Of a stretch of 64,000 bases of DNA, positions 1-12,420 are shown piece after piece (position 1 is the first letter of the stretch; every line of letters begins with the position of its first letter). Both the position numbers and the translations under genes were made by a program. The notes under the pieces are model-generated. The model searched no databases, was not told the DNA's origin, and worked only from the letters and a program-made list of their open reading frames with translations. Origin of the DNA: Trachelipus rathkii (lineage: Eukaryota > Arthropoda > Malacostraca > Isopoda > Trachelipodidae); assembly GCA_015478945.1 (NCBI GenBank), contig JABUQX010065504.1, positions 31,133 through 95,132 on the forward strand, given 5' to 3'.

Positions 1-3000
1 ACAAAAATAGTATCAAACAAATATATATAGGTAAACTTACATGATGAGGAGACGTGAAACACTTTTGGGAAATAAGTAGCTCGTGTGATGATCTGTTTTC
101 AAGATGATATCTCGGAGACAAATTAACCTATGGTTACACGAGTATCACGAAGATCTGTAGCAAAGACATGTACGTATTCATTTATCACCTGAAAGCCTAC
201 AAAAAGTTTGTATTAAAATGAAATTAATACAGTCACTCAGCTTTGGACTTACCAATATGGTGTTGCTATGCATTTATTATCCTGAGAGTAGTATAGGAGA
301 TACTCTTTATTGACACTACGTATAAGTGAAAATATTTGAAAAAGAGAAAAACAAAAAATCTATGCTATTTGATGATTATTAATCAATACTGCGAGGAATT
401 CATAAACAAAATTTCATAGCACAGAAAATCTTAGACGAATTTTTTTAGAAGCAGCTGAGAGTTGTGGTATTAGGATTCTCAATATAAGGAAAATCTAAGT
501 TTTCATCAATCACTTCTTATATATGTTGACTTTAATGAGGGTTAGTATAGAATTAGTAAGAGCAATGAATTTACTGATCCTGACCTATACTGCTCTCAGT
601 TTAAGATCCCATTACGAGTATACTTTATAACACCATATATCTACTAGGAGATAAAAAGTCATATGGATTATAGGATTCTTGTTATTGTTTGCTCTATTAT
701 TAATGCAAAAATGTATTTATCCCTCAAATTCTCTAGAAAAAATATTCCGTCTTTATATACCCTTAATCGATTGTAATCATTCCCTCTGGGCTGAGAGGCT
801 TCTAAAGGCTGCTATTGTAACACCTATAATAAACTTCTATATTATTTAAATGCTGTAGGTTAGAAAATGATATTTGAAGAATACTTTATGAGAATTCACT
901 AAGTAGAAACGGTATGACATCTGAAAGCTGTATGAATGACTGTTGAAGACTATGTTATTACTTGCAAGCAAGAGCGTTAATTGTAGATAACGAATCAGCC
1001 ATATTTTTTTCTGTATACATCCGGTTGCATCTCTTTGGAAACACACGTCTCGTGTATGAAAATCACATTATTGAGAGTTCTCCTCCATGTCCACTTAAAG
1101 AAGAGATAGTTATGAGTGCTTTTATATGGTTGCACTCTAAATTTAAATTTCTACAGTTGAAGCTAACAGACACGAGATTGAGACATGTGTTGACTCTTGC
1201 GAGCATAGATGGGGACACGTTTTAAATTTATAACTGCGACGTCAATTGGGCGGTCCGATCACTCCGTACATGTTAGAACCGATCACTGATATCCAGCCAA
1301 ACACAGAAAATCTCATACAATAAAAATTAGTGCGAGTTGCGTTACTAAGCGATTAAGAGTACACCCGATCTATACTATATATTGAAATTGTATCGCATTC
1401 AGAATTGCACCTTGGGAAGTCTCTCAATTTAATTGCTGGCGATGCCAATGAGTAAAGCTTTTTGTTCTGCTGCTTCTGTATCTGATTTAATTTGGAGACA
1501 TACTCACAAGGGGTTTTTATGAACCACCCGAAAACTTTTGTTGAATGAAATACACGATTATTTATGATATGAGAGTTGACGCAACTTTACCCTACATATG
1601 CTCTCCTTGTACTGAATATTTAAATCTCGTTATTTGCGATAAATCATTTCAGAGAGGAATCGTATGGTCTCATTGGATTGAAAACTGCAGTTCTTCAGAC
1701 CGAAAGCTCGCTTACCTACTTCTTATTACAGAACTATGAATCCTATGGATCAGAGAGTATAGAGTTATAATCTGTAGAACTTTCAAAAGTGACCACACAC
1801 TTATCACAACTCTCATCTAAAGATTAACTAGTTTATGCAATATGCGGTGGACACCAGAGGGTAAATAAAGTACAGAGCACTTACTCTGCGCGTCAATTGC
1901 TACTTTCCTTCGTTGCGAGAATATCTTTCACATGAGCATATCACTAATAGTAATTTTCTTTGGGATTTACACGTACAAAAATATTATCACATAAACACTT
2001 ATCACTAAGGCATCACTCTCTCATTCAGCTGTTGCATAGAAACAAACCTCTGTGAACACTGTCGAGTTGGTCTACCGGCTTTAGGTTCATTTGACTTACG
2101 CTCGAAAAGATCATGTATTCATTAATCTATTGAAGAGTGAGGGTATACATTGCTAATCCCACGTCCACATGGTTCACGTACTCCGTTTATACAAGTTAAA
2201 CTCTCTATATGAGACTATAATTGAACAACGAATGTGAAAGATATGTTTGGTTTGAATGTTGAGTTATGGGATAAAATCCATTCTCATATGGCACTTTTTC
2301 TTGAGCTTCTAAACAATACAATTGAGCAATATATAGGCATCTTAGCAAGTGTTGAACTGAAACCTATCTTACTCTGTGATGTACCAGAAACAATCTCGCA
2401 TTTATTTTTCTGATTGCTTAGTGAGAACAACCTAAGAATATTACCACCTCCTTCTATGAGCCTTTTCTTTAACACTCTCAACCTCTCTTTCGTGTTATTA
2501 CAGAAACATAGCTAAGAATAGCTTAAGCTTACTCTCCTAAATAAAGAGAGACTCTCTGAGGCTTATCGAATTTTAGAGTAATATATTCGTTTCTATACGC
2601 ATGAATACTCAAGGATATCACCATTGCTATTATACAGGTGAATACTTTATTAGGGCTGACTCTACACTATCATAAATGCACAGACTGCATTTCTTTGATT
2701 CAGTAGACAAATTTGAAAGAAGGAGGATACACGTTTTCCATTAGGACCTGCAGTGCTCTCCTCTCCTGTTGGTCCTAAAAAGATAATTTAATTGTTAAAT
2801 TGCTCCCTGATGAAAAAAAGTTAGAGTCTTAGAGAGAGCATCATACTAGTTTGTATATGCCTCTAATTTAATTTGAATACGATATCACCTCTCTTGCCCG
2901 ATGATATTGGAAACAGTGCGTTTCACTCGACGCGGGTCCTGAAATCCTAATGAATTTTAAGCATTTAGGTGAAAAATTCGAACATTGTCATCGATATTAA

Positions 3001-3445
3001 ATCACAGTAACAATCATGGAGATGGGACCAAAGATATCTTATTAATTTATCAACACGCACAAGAGTAATTGAAGACTCATTGTATTACGAAGGTCTCACC
3101 TCGTGAGTTGAAGACACGCCACCAGTGTGATTGTCGAATCGCTTCAATTTATAAAGTTCTATATATGCAATTTTTGTTGAGAATCGGAATTTTTTAAGGA
3201 TTACTATTAATGTTCTGGTTTTTGTGGGATATCACACTTGTTTTTGTATTCAGAATTCATAAAGTTAGTTATAGAATTTTTGTTAAAATAGATGTAGTTA
3301 GTATCGAGCTGATTGTGATGAAATTCAGCACTTATTCTGTGAGTCTCTCATAGGGATATATAGTATCAGAATTATTTCTATAGCTGTTATATTACCATTT
3401 CTGAGAGCTCTTAAAATCCTTGAAGGAGGGATGATTGGTACTATT
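1..3445. other. unrecognised AT-rich sequence
   Basis: No gene or repeat family recognised on either strand. Open frames are all below about 90 codons and share no motif with known families. The stretch is the left continuation of the noisy left arm of the inverted repeat. If the repeat extends further than I could trace, this part would mirror roughly 21.7-25 kb, but I found no convincing matching islands. Confidence 0.5.
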
Positions 3446-3462
3446 TCATTAATTATTAATTA

Positions 3463-3502
<40 letters not shown>

Positions 3503-3515
3503 TTTATTATTATTA

Positions 3516-3550
<35 letters not shown>

Positions 3551-3612
3551 TGTTATCATTATTATATTATTTATGCTATAATTTTAATTATTATTATTAT
3601 TATTATATCTAT
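3446..3612. repeat. (ATT)n microsatellite, interrupted
   Basis: About 165 bases of nearly pure ATT/TTA trinucleotide units, with interruptions (ATATTTT near 3,500, CTGTTATC near 3,550). It is read directly from the sequence. Confidence 0.95.
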
Positions 3613-4740
3613 TTGCAGGATAAAATGTAATAGCAATTTTATGCTCAATAAAGCCTAAAGTCATGTCAGTTTTAGATCTTTTTAAAGTTAAAAATAAGGG
3701 CTTAATTTACACAAATTACGGTTACAATACTCCTATAGAGGATTCTTCTCACACATCGATCAAATCAACCCTATTCCGCCTGGAACAGTGAACTCCACTT
3801 AAATGGAATGACTGAAAACTCAACCTACTGGTCATCATGCACTCGGGGAGAATACATTGTTCATTCTCAGTACCTTCATAAATTCCTATCCTCTTGTCCA
3901 AAAGATGTGCTTACAAAAAATCATTGAAATATCACTTTACCACGACCTCTAACTCGTAGACACCATATCATACTTAACCCCTTTCTCATCAGGGAGGAAT
4001 AACATACAACTATTAGTTTTTACCCAGTACACTCGCGATTATTGATGCACTGGGAAAAACATGCTTATCCAATTGTTGCAACAGAGTATTGTGATTTGGA
4101 TCTTATCAAATTATTAATGGGAGTGTGTGATTGGGGCATGAACTCAAATTTTCCATTGAACCCATATCCTCTCACTACACAAATGATAAATTGGCTTACA
4201 TACTATGTCAAAGAATTAGAACATCCTATTAATATGAACATTATGTTTGAATTATATTCTGAATTTTTATGGGTTTATATAGTGACATGTTTCTAACACA
4301 TTGCTACACTACCATGTAGTCCTACGCCATAATATTTTAGTAAATCTCTCTCGTGTATGTTTTATATTTAAAAACCCACAATATAAGATGCCCAAGCATT
4401 GCAGGCCCGCTTTAACTTCCCTATTTTATCAGTATAACACTCGTAACAATCTTGTCGATCTAGCATTTTATTTTACATTTGAGATAGATAGTATGATCCT
4501 TAGATCATTCATTGCCACGCTCCGTAGAAAATTAGCCTATACCTTATTGTTGTATTTTCATTTCAACGCTTGTGGATATCAAAATCGGGATGTGTGCAAT
4601 AGTATATAAAATGACTAGACAACTTGAGAGATATAACCCGGGACTCTCTCAAATTATCATCAATTCTGAAATTATGTATCCAAAAGCATGTTTAATCACC
4701 AGTGAGATTCAGGTCGTTTGCTGTGATCTTATTTTAGCAC
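3613..4740. other. unrecognised sequence with stacked short ORFs
   Basis: Two plus-strand open frames follow each other in different frames, 4,042-4,296 (84 codons) and 4,301-4,609 (102 codons). No family is recognised, and their codons look like translated random AT-rich sequence. Weak inverted matches to about 21.07-21.19 kb (for example ACTCTCTCA near 4,650 against the reverse complement near 21,075) hint that this is the outer, poorly preserved end of the left arm, in which case it would be antisense to decayed reverse transcriptase. Confidence 0.3.
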
Positions 4741-4759
4741 TTATATATATATATATATA

Positions 4760-4800
<41 letters not shown>

Positions 4801-4803
4801 ATA
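4741..4803. repeat. (TA)n microsatellite
   Basis: About 60 bases of TA dinucleotides with TAATA interruptions. No matching tract is visible at the mirrored position in the right arm, so it is either a later gain or noise. Confidence 0.95.
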
Positions 4804-4959
4804 TCACATTCCGATATAACATTTTATCTATGACTTACATCAAGTAACTTTCAAAGGTTTATACTGAAGTGAGATATGTTCTCTATGACTACTTAAAAAA
4901 TTGGATGAATTAAATAACCTGCGTGTTGAGAGACTTATGCCATAATTGGTGAATAGCAT

Positions 4960-7520
4960 TCTGATTAAAGATATATGTAGCCATCCTATGGCCCAGGATT
5001 CTCAAATCCTAACACGTACTGACAAGAACTTCCTGATATTATCCGCCAGAGTTATAAGAGGTTGTATAGTAGAAAAAAACCTGAGAAAGGTCAGTAGGGA
5101 TTTAGAGCGTCATAAAGGTTGACGATAGTTAAATGGTTAAAATGAGGATATGTAGCGTGAGATATATAGCCTAACATCTATGAGGAGAGAGGCACCTAAC
5201 TTAATTCCCTATTATTTGGTAGATAAGCACACCACACACTGTACACATACATTACTTGTTCGCTCGATAATTGAGAGCACGACGAGCAATAGACTTGAAG
5301 GTAAAGAGAGCAAGCCTGACTCTATCTCTCCTCTGTGAGCTCTCCACATCCAACTCGAACCACTACAGAGTCCTGTCTTGCCTAAGTCGTGCAGCACTCT
5401 AGTGATCCACGTGGCTGTGAAGGACACTGTGAGCGAGCGCAAATTGTTTCCTTTATACATCGTTGTGGAAGTCGCTGGAATATATATCGCAAAATGATAG
5501 GATGTTTTTTGGTAGCCGGGGAAATAAGTTATTCATTACTTATTAGTACACACATCCACCTAAATATCCAGAGTTACTGTTATGAAAATTCTAACAATAT
5601 GTCAGATGTTCATTACGAGTGTCCTGTAGTGTTTGAAAACGAATTGGGGATCGCGAGGTAATAGGTGTTTACCATCACGGTCATGCACTGGTTTAGTCGA
5701 ACGCCACTCTTTCTGTGAAACCAGAATGCTCATAGGTACAATGAATGATAGAATTTCCAGAGCACATAGATTCTCTTAACCACATCTCGGGCCGAGTATT
5801 GCTCGTAAATCACGCTTGATCTCCCTTGGATGCTCACATTAGCCGAGAACGAGCTCTTAACGGGAGCAGATTTAAAAACGACGCATTTCTTCGATATGGA
5901 CTGACCGTAGCAGATAGTTTATTGGCGTTTTAGTCCTGTTATAGTTTTAGTTTGTCTCTTCTCCTGAGGTTATAAGTAGATGAGGCACATTGCAAGGGAC
6001 CACCGACGATTTATTCGACACTCCTCGCATTTTAATGTCGAGGAGAAACTATACGCGACTGTCATCCGCCGGAACGTGTCACAATTGTTATGGCCTTTAA
6101 AAAAATTGGACAAAAGCATAACTACGTATGCATCGGGAAAGCATTTTCTCAATAAGTCTGCCCAGAGAGTCAGGGTCTCAGTCCACAGAATGAAGTCCGT
6201 ATGATGTTTCTAGGATCCTTCGCACAGTATAAATACTATTGTATTTTGGGAGTGTAGATTGGCCGTGAGAGGGAAACTAATAAAAGCGCGCATCAAGGAG
6301 AGTCATCTTTTCAATGCCACACCTCAAAGGAAAACACAGTGAAGTGTGCTCACCACAAAAGAAACCTATATGGAGAGAGAAAACAGAACAAAACGAGCCC
6401 GATCAGGTTGGCATAGACGAGCAACGAACGGGTGTCCAAAGTGTTTCCATAAGTTGTTGGCAGGCCTGTGTTTCAGGCATCCAAAAGATGTTTTTGTGAG
6501 AGCATCCCTCAATTGAAGCCCTCTTCAGTGAAAGCTGGTGGACTGTGCACACGAAATATGCTGCGCGATGGTTTCGCGAGGTGGTTATATAGATACTTGA
6601 GGAGACGTAGGAGAGCGGTAGCTGTCCCAATAAAGAGACCCGAGTAGACACGCACTCCGTATTTCATATGTAATATTTGCATCATGGAAGCAACACGATA
6701 AAGTATACATCACACCGCTATTATGGTGTTATTTATTCATACATAGTGACTTATCAGATTACATTATATTGACAAATAGTTGTCTGAGGTTGATAACCGG
6801 AGTAAAGGAGATTGATGCGTATAACAAAAGAATATCTCTCCTTACCAGTTGTATTTGATCTGCGTTGTATAGGATAGAGAGACAAACGTGCTATATCAAG
6901 TCTTAATGTATCGAGATGGCTTGTAACGAGAAAGTGAAAGCACATAGACACCAGCGAAAGTTGCTCAGAATATTTTCTCATAGAATATGAGAAGCAATAT
7001 TATTTATATACTTAGCCTTGATGATAGGCCGTGTAGTTTAGCATTATGTTGAGAGAGTGCTCTTTTACACTGTGAGAATAGTATGCCACATGCTTATATT
7101 TTTCATTGTGAGGAGAAGATTGTGCAGTATAGTTTTAGTCACTGAGTGTGAGTACTACCTGGTACTGTCTAAGATCTATATAGACAGATTGCTCTAATTA
7201 TTGTTCGTGAGATAATTTTATGGTGGTGTTTCTCCTTTTTCGTCGGTAGGTGGTGTCACAACGGGTATATATTGAGTGTGAGCAGCGTGGATGTAGCTCA
7301 GCTCCATGAAATATTCAGAAAGAAGGGAAGAGATCGTAGAAGTAGTATGACACTAAGATATTGAGTCAGTGTAGGATAGTGAGAAATGATGTAGAGCCTG
7401 ATCCCGCTCACCACAGGCAAGGATATCTCTCACACAAAATATTGGTAGAGTAATACAGGAGGCTTCAAAAATTTTTTCGAGAGAGTGATGTACTTAGACG
7501 ACAAGAGGGAAACTCGTGTC
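4960..7520 (-). mobile_element. jockey-like LINE, left-arm copy, heavily degraded
   Basis: This is the reverse-complement counterpart of the jockey-like element at 18,650 onwards. It is recognised through the inverted-repeat alignment rather than by its own protein. The ORF1-tail segment lies at about 7,200-7,450 (words GTGTTTCTCCTTTT, GAGCCTGATCC, ATCACAGGCA-like). The endonuclease C-terminal segment lies at about 6,340-6,490 (ACAAAAGAAACCTATAT, CATAAGTTG, GGCAGGCC). The linker lies at about 5,970-6,310, and the start of the reverse transcriptase at about 5,010-5,140 (CCTGATATT and CCGCCAGAG). No frame stays open for more than about 80 codons. The copy is much worse than its right-arm partner, with many small insertions. 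Its boundaries are approximate. Confidence 0.6.
6021..6045. other. short hairpin
   Basis: CTCCTCG-CATT is followed, after a two-base spacer, by AATG-T-CGAGGAG, giving an 11-bp stem with one bulged base. No function can be assigned. It sits inside the degraded left arm, so it may be an accident. Confidence 0.4.
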
Positions 7521-8127
7521 TATAATAAATAACGGAATGATGAATCGAACAGATAAATATAATCAAATTAAAATTCAAGTATTAGTTTCCTTTAAGGTAG
7601 AAATTTCATGTTTCTTCTTTAACTCCGTTGCTCTATTTTTGAGATATCTATTGAGAATTCCAACAAGTGATATCTTAATATCATCTCAAACCTTGACTTG
7701 GATCAAGTCTTTAATCACTAATCTCTCACACTAGACTGAATTTTTTGAGCCTCACATTAGTATATATTAAATTACTAGATACTCACCCATTTATCTAATA
7801 AGCCCATATAAATAAGATACACAATGATTAAAGGTTAACATCTACCAACTCCATCTTCTAGAATACATTTAAAGACATCTATACCTACTACTACATAATC
7901 CACTGTGTGTGGGGGAGAGAAAAGAATTGCCTACCATGTATATGTCTACGATTGATCCACGTAGAAGCCTGAACTAAGGATGACGTGTGGTAGATTGGGA
8001 TTGGCGCCTACTCTCAATCTTTTCTTGCCAAGGAATGCTTAATGCAGGCTCATAGACATTTTCAGTGGATCGCCGTAATCTGGCCTTTCTAATCTTTTCA
8101 TCGAATATTTGTTACATGAATCTGAGT

Positions 8128-9090
8128 ATGGGTATCAATGGTAAATGTCAAAGGATATAAATGTTGAGTAATAGAAGAGTAAAAGAGGTATTGTAATATG
8201 TATTTATAGAAAAGGGCAAATTTATTTTGAGATTTGTCATCCGCTGACTGAAACAAAAGATGAAGGAAACGGTGAAATGAGTGGTGTGGTGTGAAATGTT
8301 GATGTGTGTGCTGGTGTGAAAGGAATGAGTAGAGAAGAGTATATGAGAGTTGCATTTTGTATGATAGATTGAATCCTGTTAGGTTATACATATAATGACT
8401 ATGTAGTTATGAACCCTTTTGTAATGTGGTTGAGTCACCTCTAAATCCTAATGGTTTAAAATTTAAAGTATTTATATGATAAAATCAAAATTTATATTTA
8501 AGTTAGTGACGTAACTGTCCATACTGAAAGGAAACGTTGAAGAGAGTACGATTTTTTGAGGGTATAAATATACTGAAGAGGATATGTATCTGGAGAATGG
8601 GTAGTGAGTAGGCTTCAGATTGATAGTGTTGTGAGGGTAGGACCTGAATGTGATTGGATATGAGTTGATCATAGAGATAGGCGATGTGTATAGTGAATTT
8701 ATTGGCTTGCGATTTCTAGTTGTGCTGAGGGTCGATGTGGAGAAGTATAATAATGGAGATATTGAGGTTATGGATTTAAACGAGTTGATTGCGTATTTTG
8801 CCTTCTGTGAAGAGCAGTTAGGTATTGCCTGATTAGGCAATTATGATAAGTAAATAGAAAACTTTCTTATAAATACAAAAGTAGTCATAACCATTAGTCA
8901 CTTTATTCTTATGTATGTTGGTTCGATTATGGTAGAGATGGTATGTGAATGTTAAAGTCACAATAGTATGAAGGAGTTAAAGTGTTGGTTGAAAAAAAAA
9001 GGAATATGAAGAAGATATTGTTTGAATAAGTATGTGTTGGATGTTAAATTCGTTAGGGTGAGTGTTTTTTATTAGAGGAATGGGGAATCT
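8128..9090 (+). pseudogene. AP-endonuclease domain of LINE, broken (left copy)
   Basis: The domain would nick target DNA for target-primed reverse transcription. The start ATG at 8,128 reads as ATGGGTATCAATGG, which equals the right-copy start with bases inserted, so the reading frame is lost at once. Further islands match the right copy: GGAAACGGTGAAA at 8,265, GTGGTGTGAAATGT near 8,290, GAAACGTTGA near 8,530 and CGATTTTTTG near 8,550. A plus-strand open frame at 8,650-8,832 reads IGDVYSEFIGL and ends with VEKYNNGDIEVMDLNELI, which fits the part of such endonucleases with a GD...NENGE pattern and an ELC-like helix. The distal SDH motif present in the right copy is not preserved here (near 9,080). 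A minus-strand open frame at 8,472-8,840 is only a shadow. Confidence 0.6.
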
Positions 9091-9449
9091 CGAAGAGTTC
9101 CTGTGTAGTATCTATTAAATTAACTGTTCTCTTATTGTAAATAAGATATTTTAGTGTTGTGTTGGACTATTTGGATGTGCATATGAGACAGGTCTATATC
9201 ACGAAAAGGAAGATAGGTAAAATTTAAGATAGCTCGCTATACCACTCTCAGGTATGACGAGAGGCTATCATATAATGAGGAGCTCAATATGTCACAGAGG
9301 CCGCATCGGAGCCCTAGTAACACACTCGGTTCTGAATGTCTATACAAGTTTGATACTGAACAATCTCGAGCTGGCACAATCGCATAGGTATGCATATTGA
9401 GTGGTGCCATCATAGGCGAAGATAGTACCCGTTTGCGCACTGTGCTAGT

Positions 9450-10046
9450 CGAGAAAGCTCACACGAAGAATGTTAACAGTGAATGGAGTCTATGTATATA
9501 TGAAGAGGTAGTATGTGAAGGCAGGATTATAAGGAGTATAGTATAACGACATTAGTTCGTTGAATGTCTAAAGTGCAATTCTACGATGGGAGAGATAGCA
9601 CTTCAAATAGAACACTCGCCCTTGGATAATTATCTATAGGCACGTGAGAATATCAGTAAATACTCACACAAGGTGTTATACGAGGGTAGCAAAGGGAGGC
9701 TAAATGTAACACGTTTTTGGAGGAGATGGAATGGGACTTTACATTAGGGTATCACGGTCGGTATCAGCTCTTCTGGAAGGCGCGAGGTGCGCCAACACCA
9801 GGTTACACTCTAAGATCTGGCCAGAAGAATCAGGAATGCCCTCGCATAGATAATGAATCAGGACGTCGTACCGACTTTTTGTTAAACTGAGGATAAATCG
9901 GTATGTGATCGCAGGAGAGGATGTGTTCGCCGAAAACACTTCGAGAAAAATCTGCACAATATTAACAGTAATAAAGAGGTGATAGTGAATGTGTGGTGGG
10001 TTTGATGGTGTATGAAGGAATAGTTATTTTGGGGATGAGGTTTAGC
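9450..10046 (+). other. filler between endonuclease and RT patches
   Basis: In an intact element this position would hold the endonuclease-RT linker. I could not align it with the right copy or with any protein family. Open frames on the minus strand at 9,739-10,076 carry no motif. Confidence 0.35.
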
Positions 10047-10133
10047 AAGGAGGAGGTAATAATGGATAGGGTACAAAAGTTGAAGAATGGTAAATCTGCA
10101 GGTATAAACGATTATACTATCCTGGTTGATTAA
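10047..10133 (+). pseudogene. reverse transcriptase N-terminal patch (left LINE copy)
   Basis: The 28-codon open stretch begins KEEVIMDRVQKLKNGKSAG and continues with INDYTILVD before a stop. This matches the region of LINE reverse transcriptases just before RT block 1-2, where EEV...A..KLKNGKA.G.DG.T is typical. It is read directly in one frame. It lies about 1 kb upstream of the YADD patch, whereas about 600 bases would be usual, so the intervening sequence is inflated or rearranged. No counterpart was found in the right arm, where the corresponding stretch (about 14.7-17.2 kb) does not align visibly. Confidence 0.6.
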
Positions 10134-11104
10134 ATAATAGGTATTATGATCAAGAGCTAACGGAGGCGCACATGGTAGTATACCGTTCTCTGGATTAGAA
10201 GTATTGTCTGTTATATCGAGAGAGTTTCGTCAGAGCTTTATTGGAGGTAATACTGTTCTCAGACATCTCCTGGAGGAGATGGAGAGTAATCACTGCTACC
10301 CTCACTCACAGGCCACGCGAGTGTCAGGCAGCACTCTAAAGGGATACTATGTAATGAATTATAACAGCGATGGATCATGTACGTATTTATTTGCGCGCGA
10401 GGTCGCGAGTTCTTTGTCTAGCCGATGCAGTGAACTCATCTCTATTTGTGTTGAGTCAACTCTCTCGTGTTTTGACACAAGAGTGCCGTTGAGTTGAATG
10501 TAAGGTGTTCCTCGAGTGGTCGACAGCCCAAGGCATCGATCTATGTTAAGGAAGCTGGAGAGGTGGGTTTGAATATGAATATAACTTTCATCATTGTGAC
10601 GAAACGAGAAATATGATCTTTTGCTGAACAAATGCAGGCATGAAGAATAAAATTGTATCCTCAGGGGTTTTATGGATTTCGCAACAAGGCAATACTGATA
10701 CAAGTTAATCACGGTGAAAGTATGGAGTGAGGATTGTTATGTGATAATAATGGCAGACGAGGGAAGTCGCTCAGGTCCTCTTTCCTGAAATGCGCATCTA
10801 AAACTATGTATGCCCGATCGAATATAATGCGATGTTGAATATCTGCTATACGGGCTACAATCTTCCGGATAGAGTCTTGTTTACGCTTGTATCTTCACAC
10901 TCACCTGAGGAAGTGAGACAGGGTATGCGCGAGAATGTTCACCTATTGGTTACTCACCTTTCGTATTGCACTGCGAGTTCTGTGACAAAAGTATAAGTCG
11001 ATTGCGTGTGTGAAATGGCACGGAAATTGTGTTTGTAAATAGACATCGAGTAGCGACGATGGAAATGCAAGTGGAGTGATGCCCCTACGGCCTTCTCTCA
11101 AACA

Positions 11105-11275
11105 ACCTGCGGATGATTTGGTTCTTGTGTGGCAGAACTCTTCTTGCAAGCACACGCTTCTTGCGTGAGCATAAGCACGTTGGTGATCTAGATAGAGGGT
11201 ATATTTGGTGCGTGCAGTTTGTTGTATGTGTCACATACGTTATAGGGAGGGGGCTTGAAAGTAAACGTGATAAGA
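11105..11275 (+). pseudogene. RT catalytic (YADD) patch, left LINE copy
   Basis: ADDLVL is encoded at 11,109-11,126 and GLKVNV at 11,252-11,269. Both are nearly base-identical to the right copy. The two catalytic aspartates are retained, but the tyrosine codon before them is not readable. The spacer between the two motifs is about 125 bases here against 66 in the right copy, with unrelated sequence inserted. This patch gives two of the strongest anchors of the inverted repeat. Confidence 0.75.
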
Positions 11276-12060
11276 GCTCACAAAGGGGCTCTAAGCTTCT
11301 CGGTTCGTGAGAGTGTATGTAGACAGCTTCCATCAAAAGCCAACACACACCAGCTCCTCGTGTTTATGCTACACGTCGTTTCCAATACTTCCAGGCACGC
11401 CAGGTATCAAAATAGAACCGCATAAGCCATTCACTGTCCATCCAAGGTCATGTGAGCCAGCCCACCTCCCTCTGCACTCACACGTGCCGTCTAGATTATT
11501 CCCCTGAACATCAATATTGCTCACAAAAAATCAAGAATTGTTGTGACAGAAGGACAGATAATATGATTGAGCTTATGAGAAAAGAGCATCCCTACTTAGA
11601 CGGACCGAGCTTCTCATACTGTCAAACCCATTTTCTACGTGTATTTGATCTCATATAGCTCACACGGAGATAGTTCGTTTGAGTAGGCTAAAGCAGTATT
11701 GCGATCTGTGTGCCATTATATATTTATACATATCGTGTTTGGTCGCAACAAAGCAATATGGACTTATAGTAAGTGAGCTGCTCACGCTACAGCGCTTCTT
11801 ACATGGAGGGTTATTTGTTAACCCCGTAATCTCTCTTGTTATTAAGTACGTACGTCACGATGAGAACATAACGACTATGTATATATCTATCACCTAGAGA
11901 GTACCAGTATATCTAAAGTTTCAATGTGTTCAGATGACATCTTTAGAAGATCGAGAGGTGTCGCTCGCACGTAACTTACTTGATAATCATATAGTGAGAA
12001 TAACTGTCAGATAGATGAGTTATGTGTGGTGTCACTATGGTTATATGAGAGAATAAATGA
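11276..12060 (+). other. unaligned interior of left LINE copy
   Basis: This stretch corresponds by position to the RT thumb and C-terminal connector of the element (right arm about 14.1-14.5 kb). I could not align it by eye. Its short open frames carry no motif. Confidence 0.35.
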
Positions 12061-12420
12061 ATACATAGTTGTTGAGATGGTATTCGGTCCATATGGAATG
12101 GTGCAGTGAATGTAATTCAAGTAGTTGCAGTTACTCGCGATGGGGAAAGTATACATTGGACGAGTATGTGTGTGTGGGCTATATCGCATACGCGAGTACT
12201 GGGGACCGAGGAAACAGCTCGGTTGAGAGGTATCAGTTAACACGATGTTTGAACGTGAAGAAATGTGAGGTTTATTGGTAGATACGGCGCACGCTAAGAA
12301 AGGTGCATAACTAGGAAGTGAATGGCGGGTAACTCCTCTGAGGCGGTGCGTCATGAGGTGTTGGGTTGGCCCCACCATCTGGCCAAGGGATGAACCCTTA
12401 ACATTGACGATCTACCATAC
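12061..12420 (+). pseudogene. C-terminal end and 3' region of left LINE copy
   Basis: GTTGAGATGGTATTCGGTC at 12,071 onwards matches the right copy GGTTGAGATTTTTTGGTC, the RWFGH-ME segment found near the C-terminus of such polyproteins. The exact word AAGAAAGGTGCATAA at 12,296-12,310 and GTGAATGGC near 12,318 mark the C-terminus. Downstream, CCAAGGGATGAACC near 12,381 matches CCAAAGGATTGAACC of the right copy, so the shared segment runs into the 3' untranslated part. The minus-strand open frame at 12,007-12,378 is a shadow. Confidence 0.65.

Larger units (their letters stand above)
7800..12420 (+). mobile_element. APE-type LINE, left-arm copy, degraded
   Basis: This is a plus-strand copy of the same element as at 13,640-18,430 on the minus strand. 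A 5' leader of about 320 bases aligns along its length (shared words CTTCTAGA, GTGTGGGGGAGA, GAATTGCCTA, TTTCTTGCCA, GGAATGCT, CGCCGTAA). It is followed by an endonuclease start at 8,128 broken by three small insertions, endonuclease remnants to about 9,090, an RT N-terminal patch at 10,047-10,133, the RT catalytic patch at 11,105-11,275, a C-terminal patch at 12,070-12,100 and the 3' segment at 12,296-12,420. The order of domains is as in an intact element, but its length is inflated by filler between conserved islands. The clade is not certain: the endonuclease and RT style suggests RTE/CR1-like elements that are common in crustaceans (from memory, not searched). Confidence 0.75.

Noticed and set aside
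4042..4609. Two stacked ORFs as a frameshifted host gene
   Set aside because: No family motif was seen, composition is like the flanks, and weak inverted matches suggest it is the antisense outer end of the left arm.
8472..8840. 122-codon minus-strand ORF
   Set aside because: It lies antisense to the degraded endonuclease of the left LINE copy and has no motif of its own.
12007..12378. 123-codon minus-strand ORF
   Set aside because: It is antisense to the C-terminal patches of the left LINE copy, which align with the right arm.
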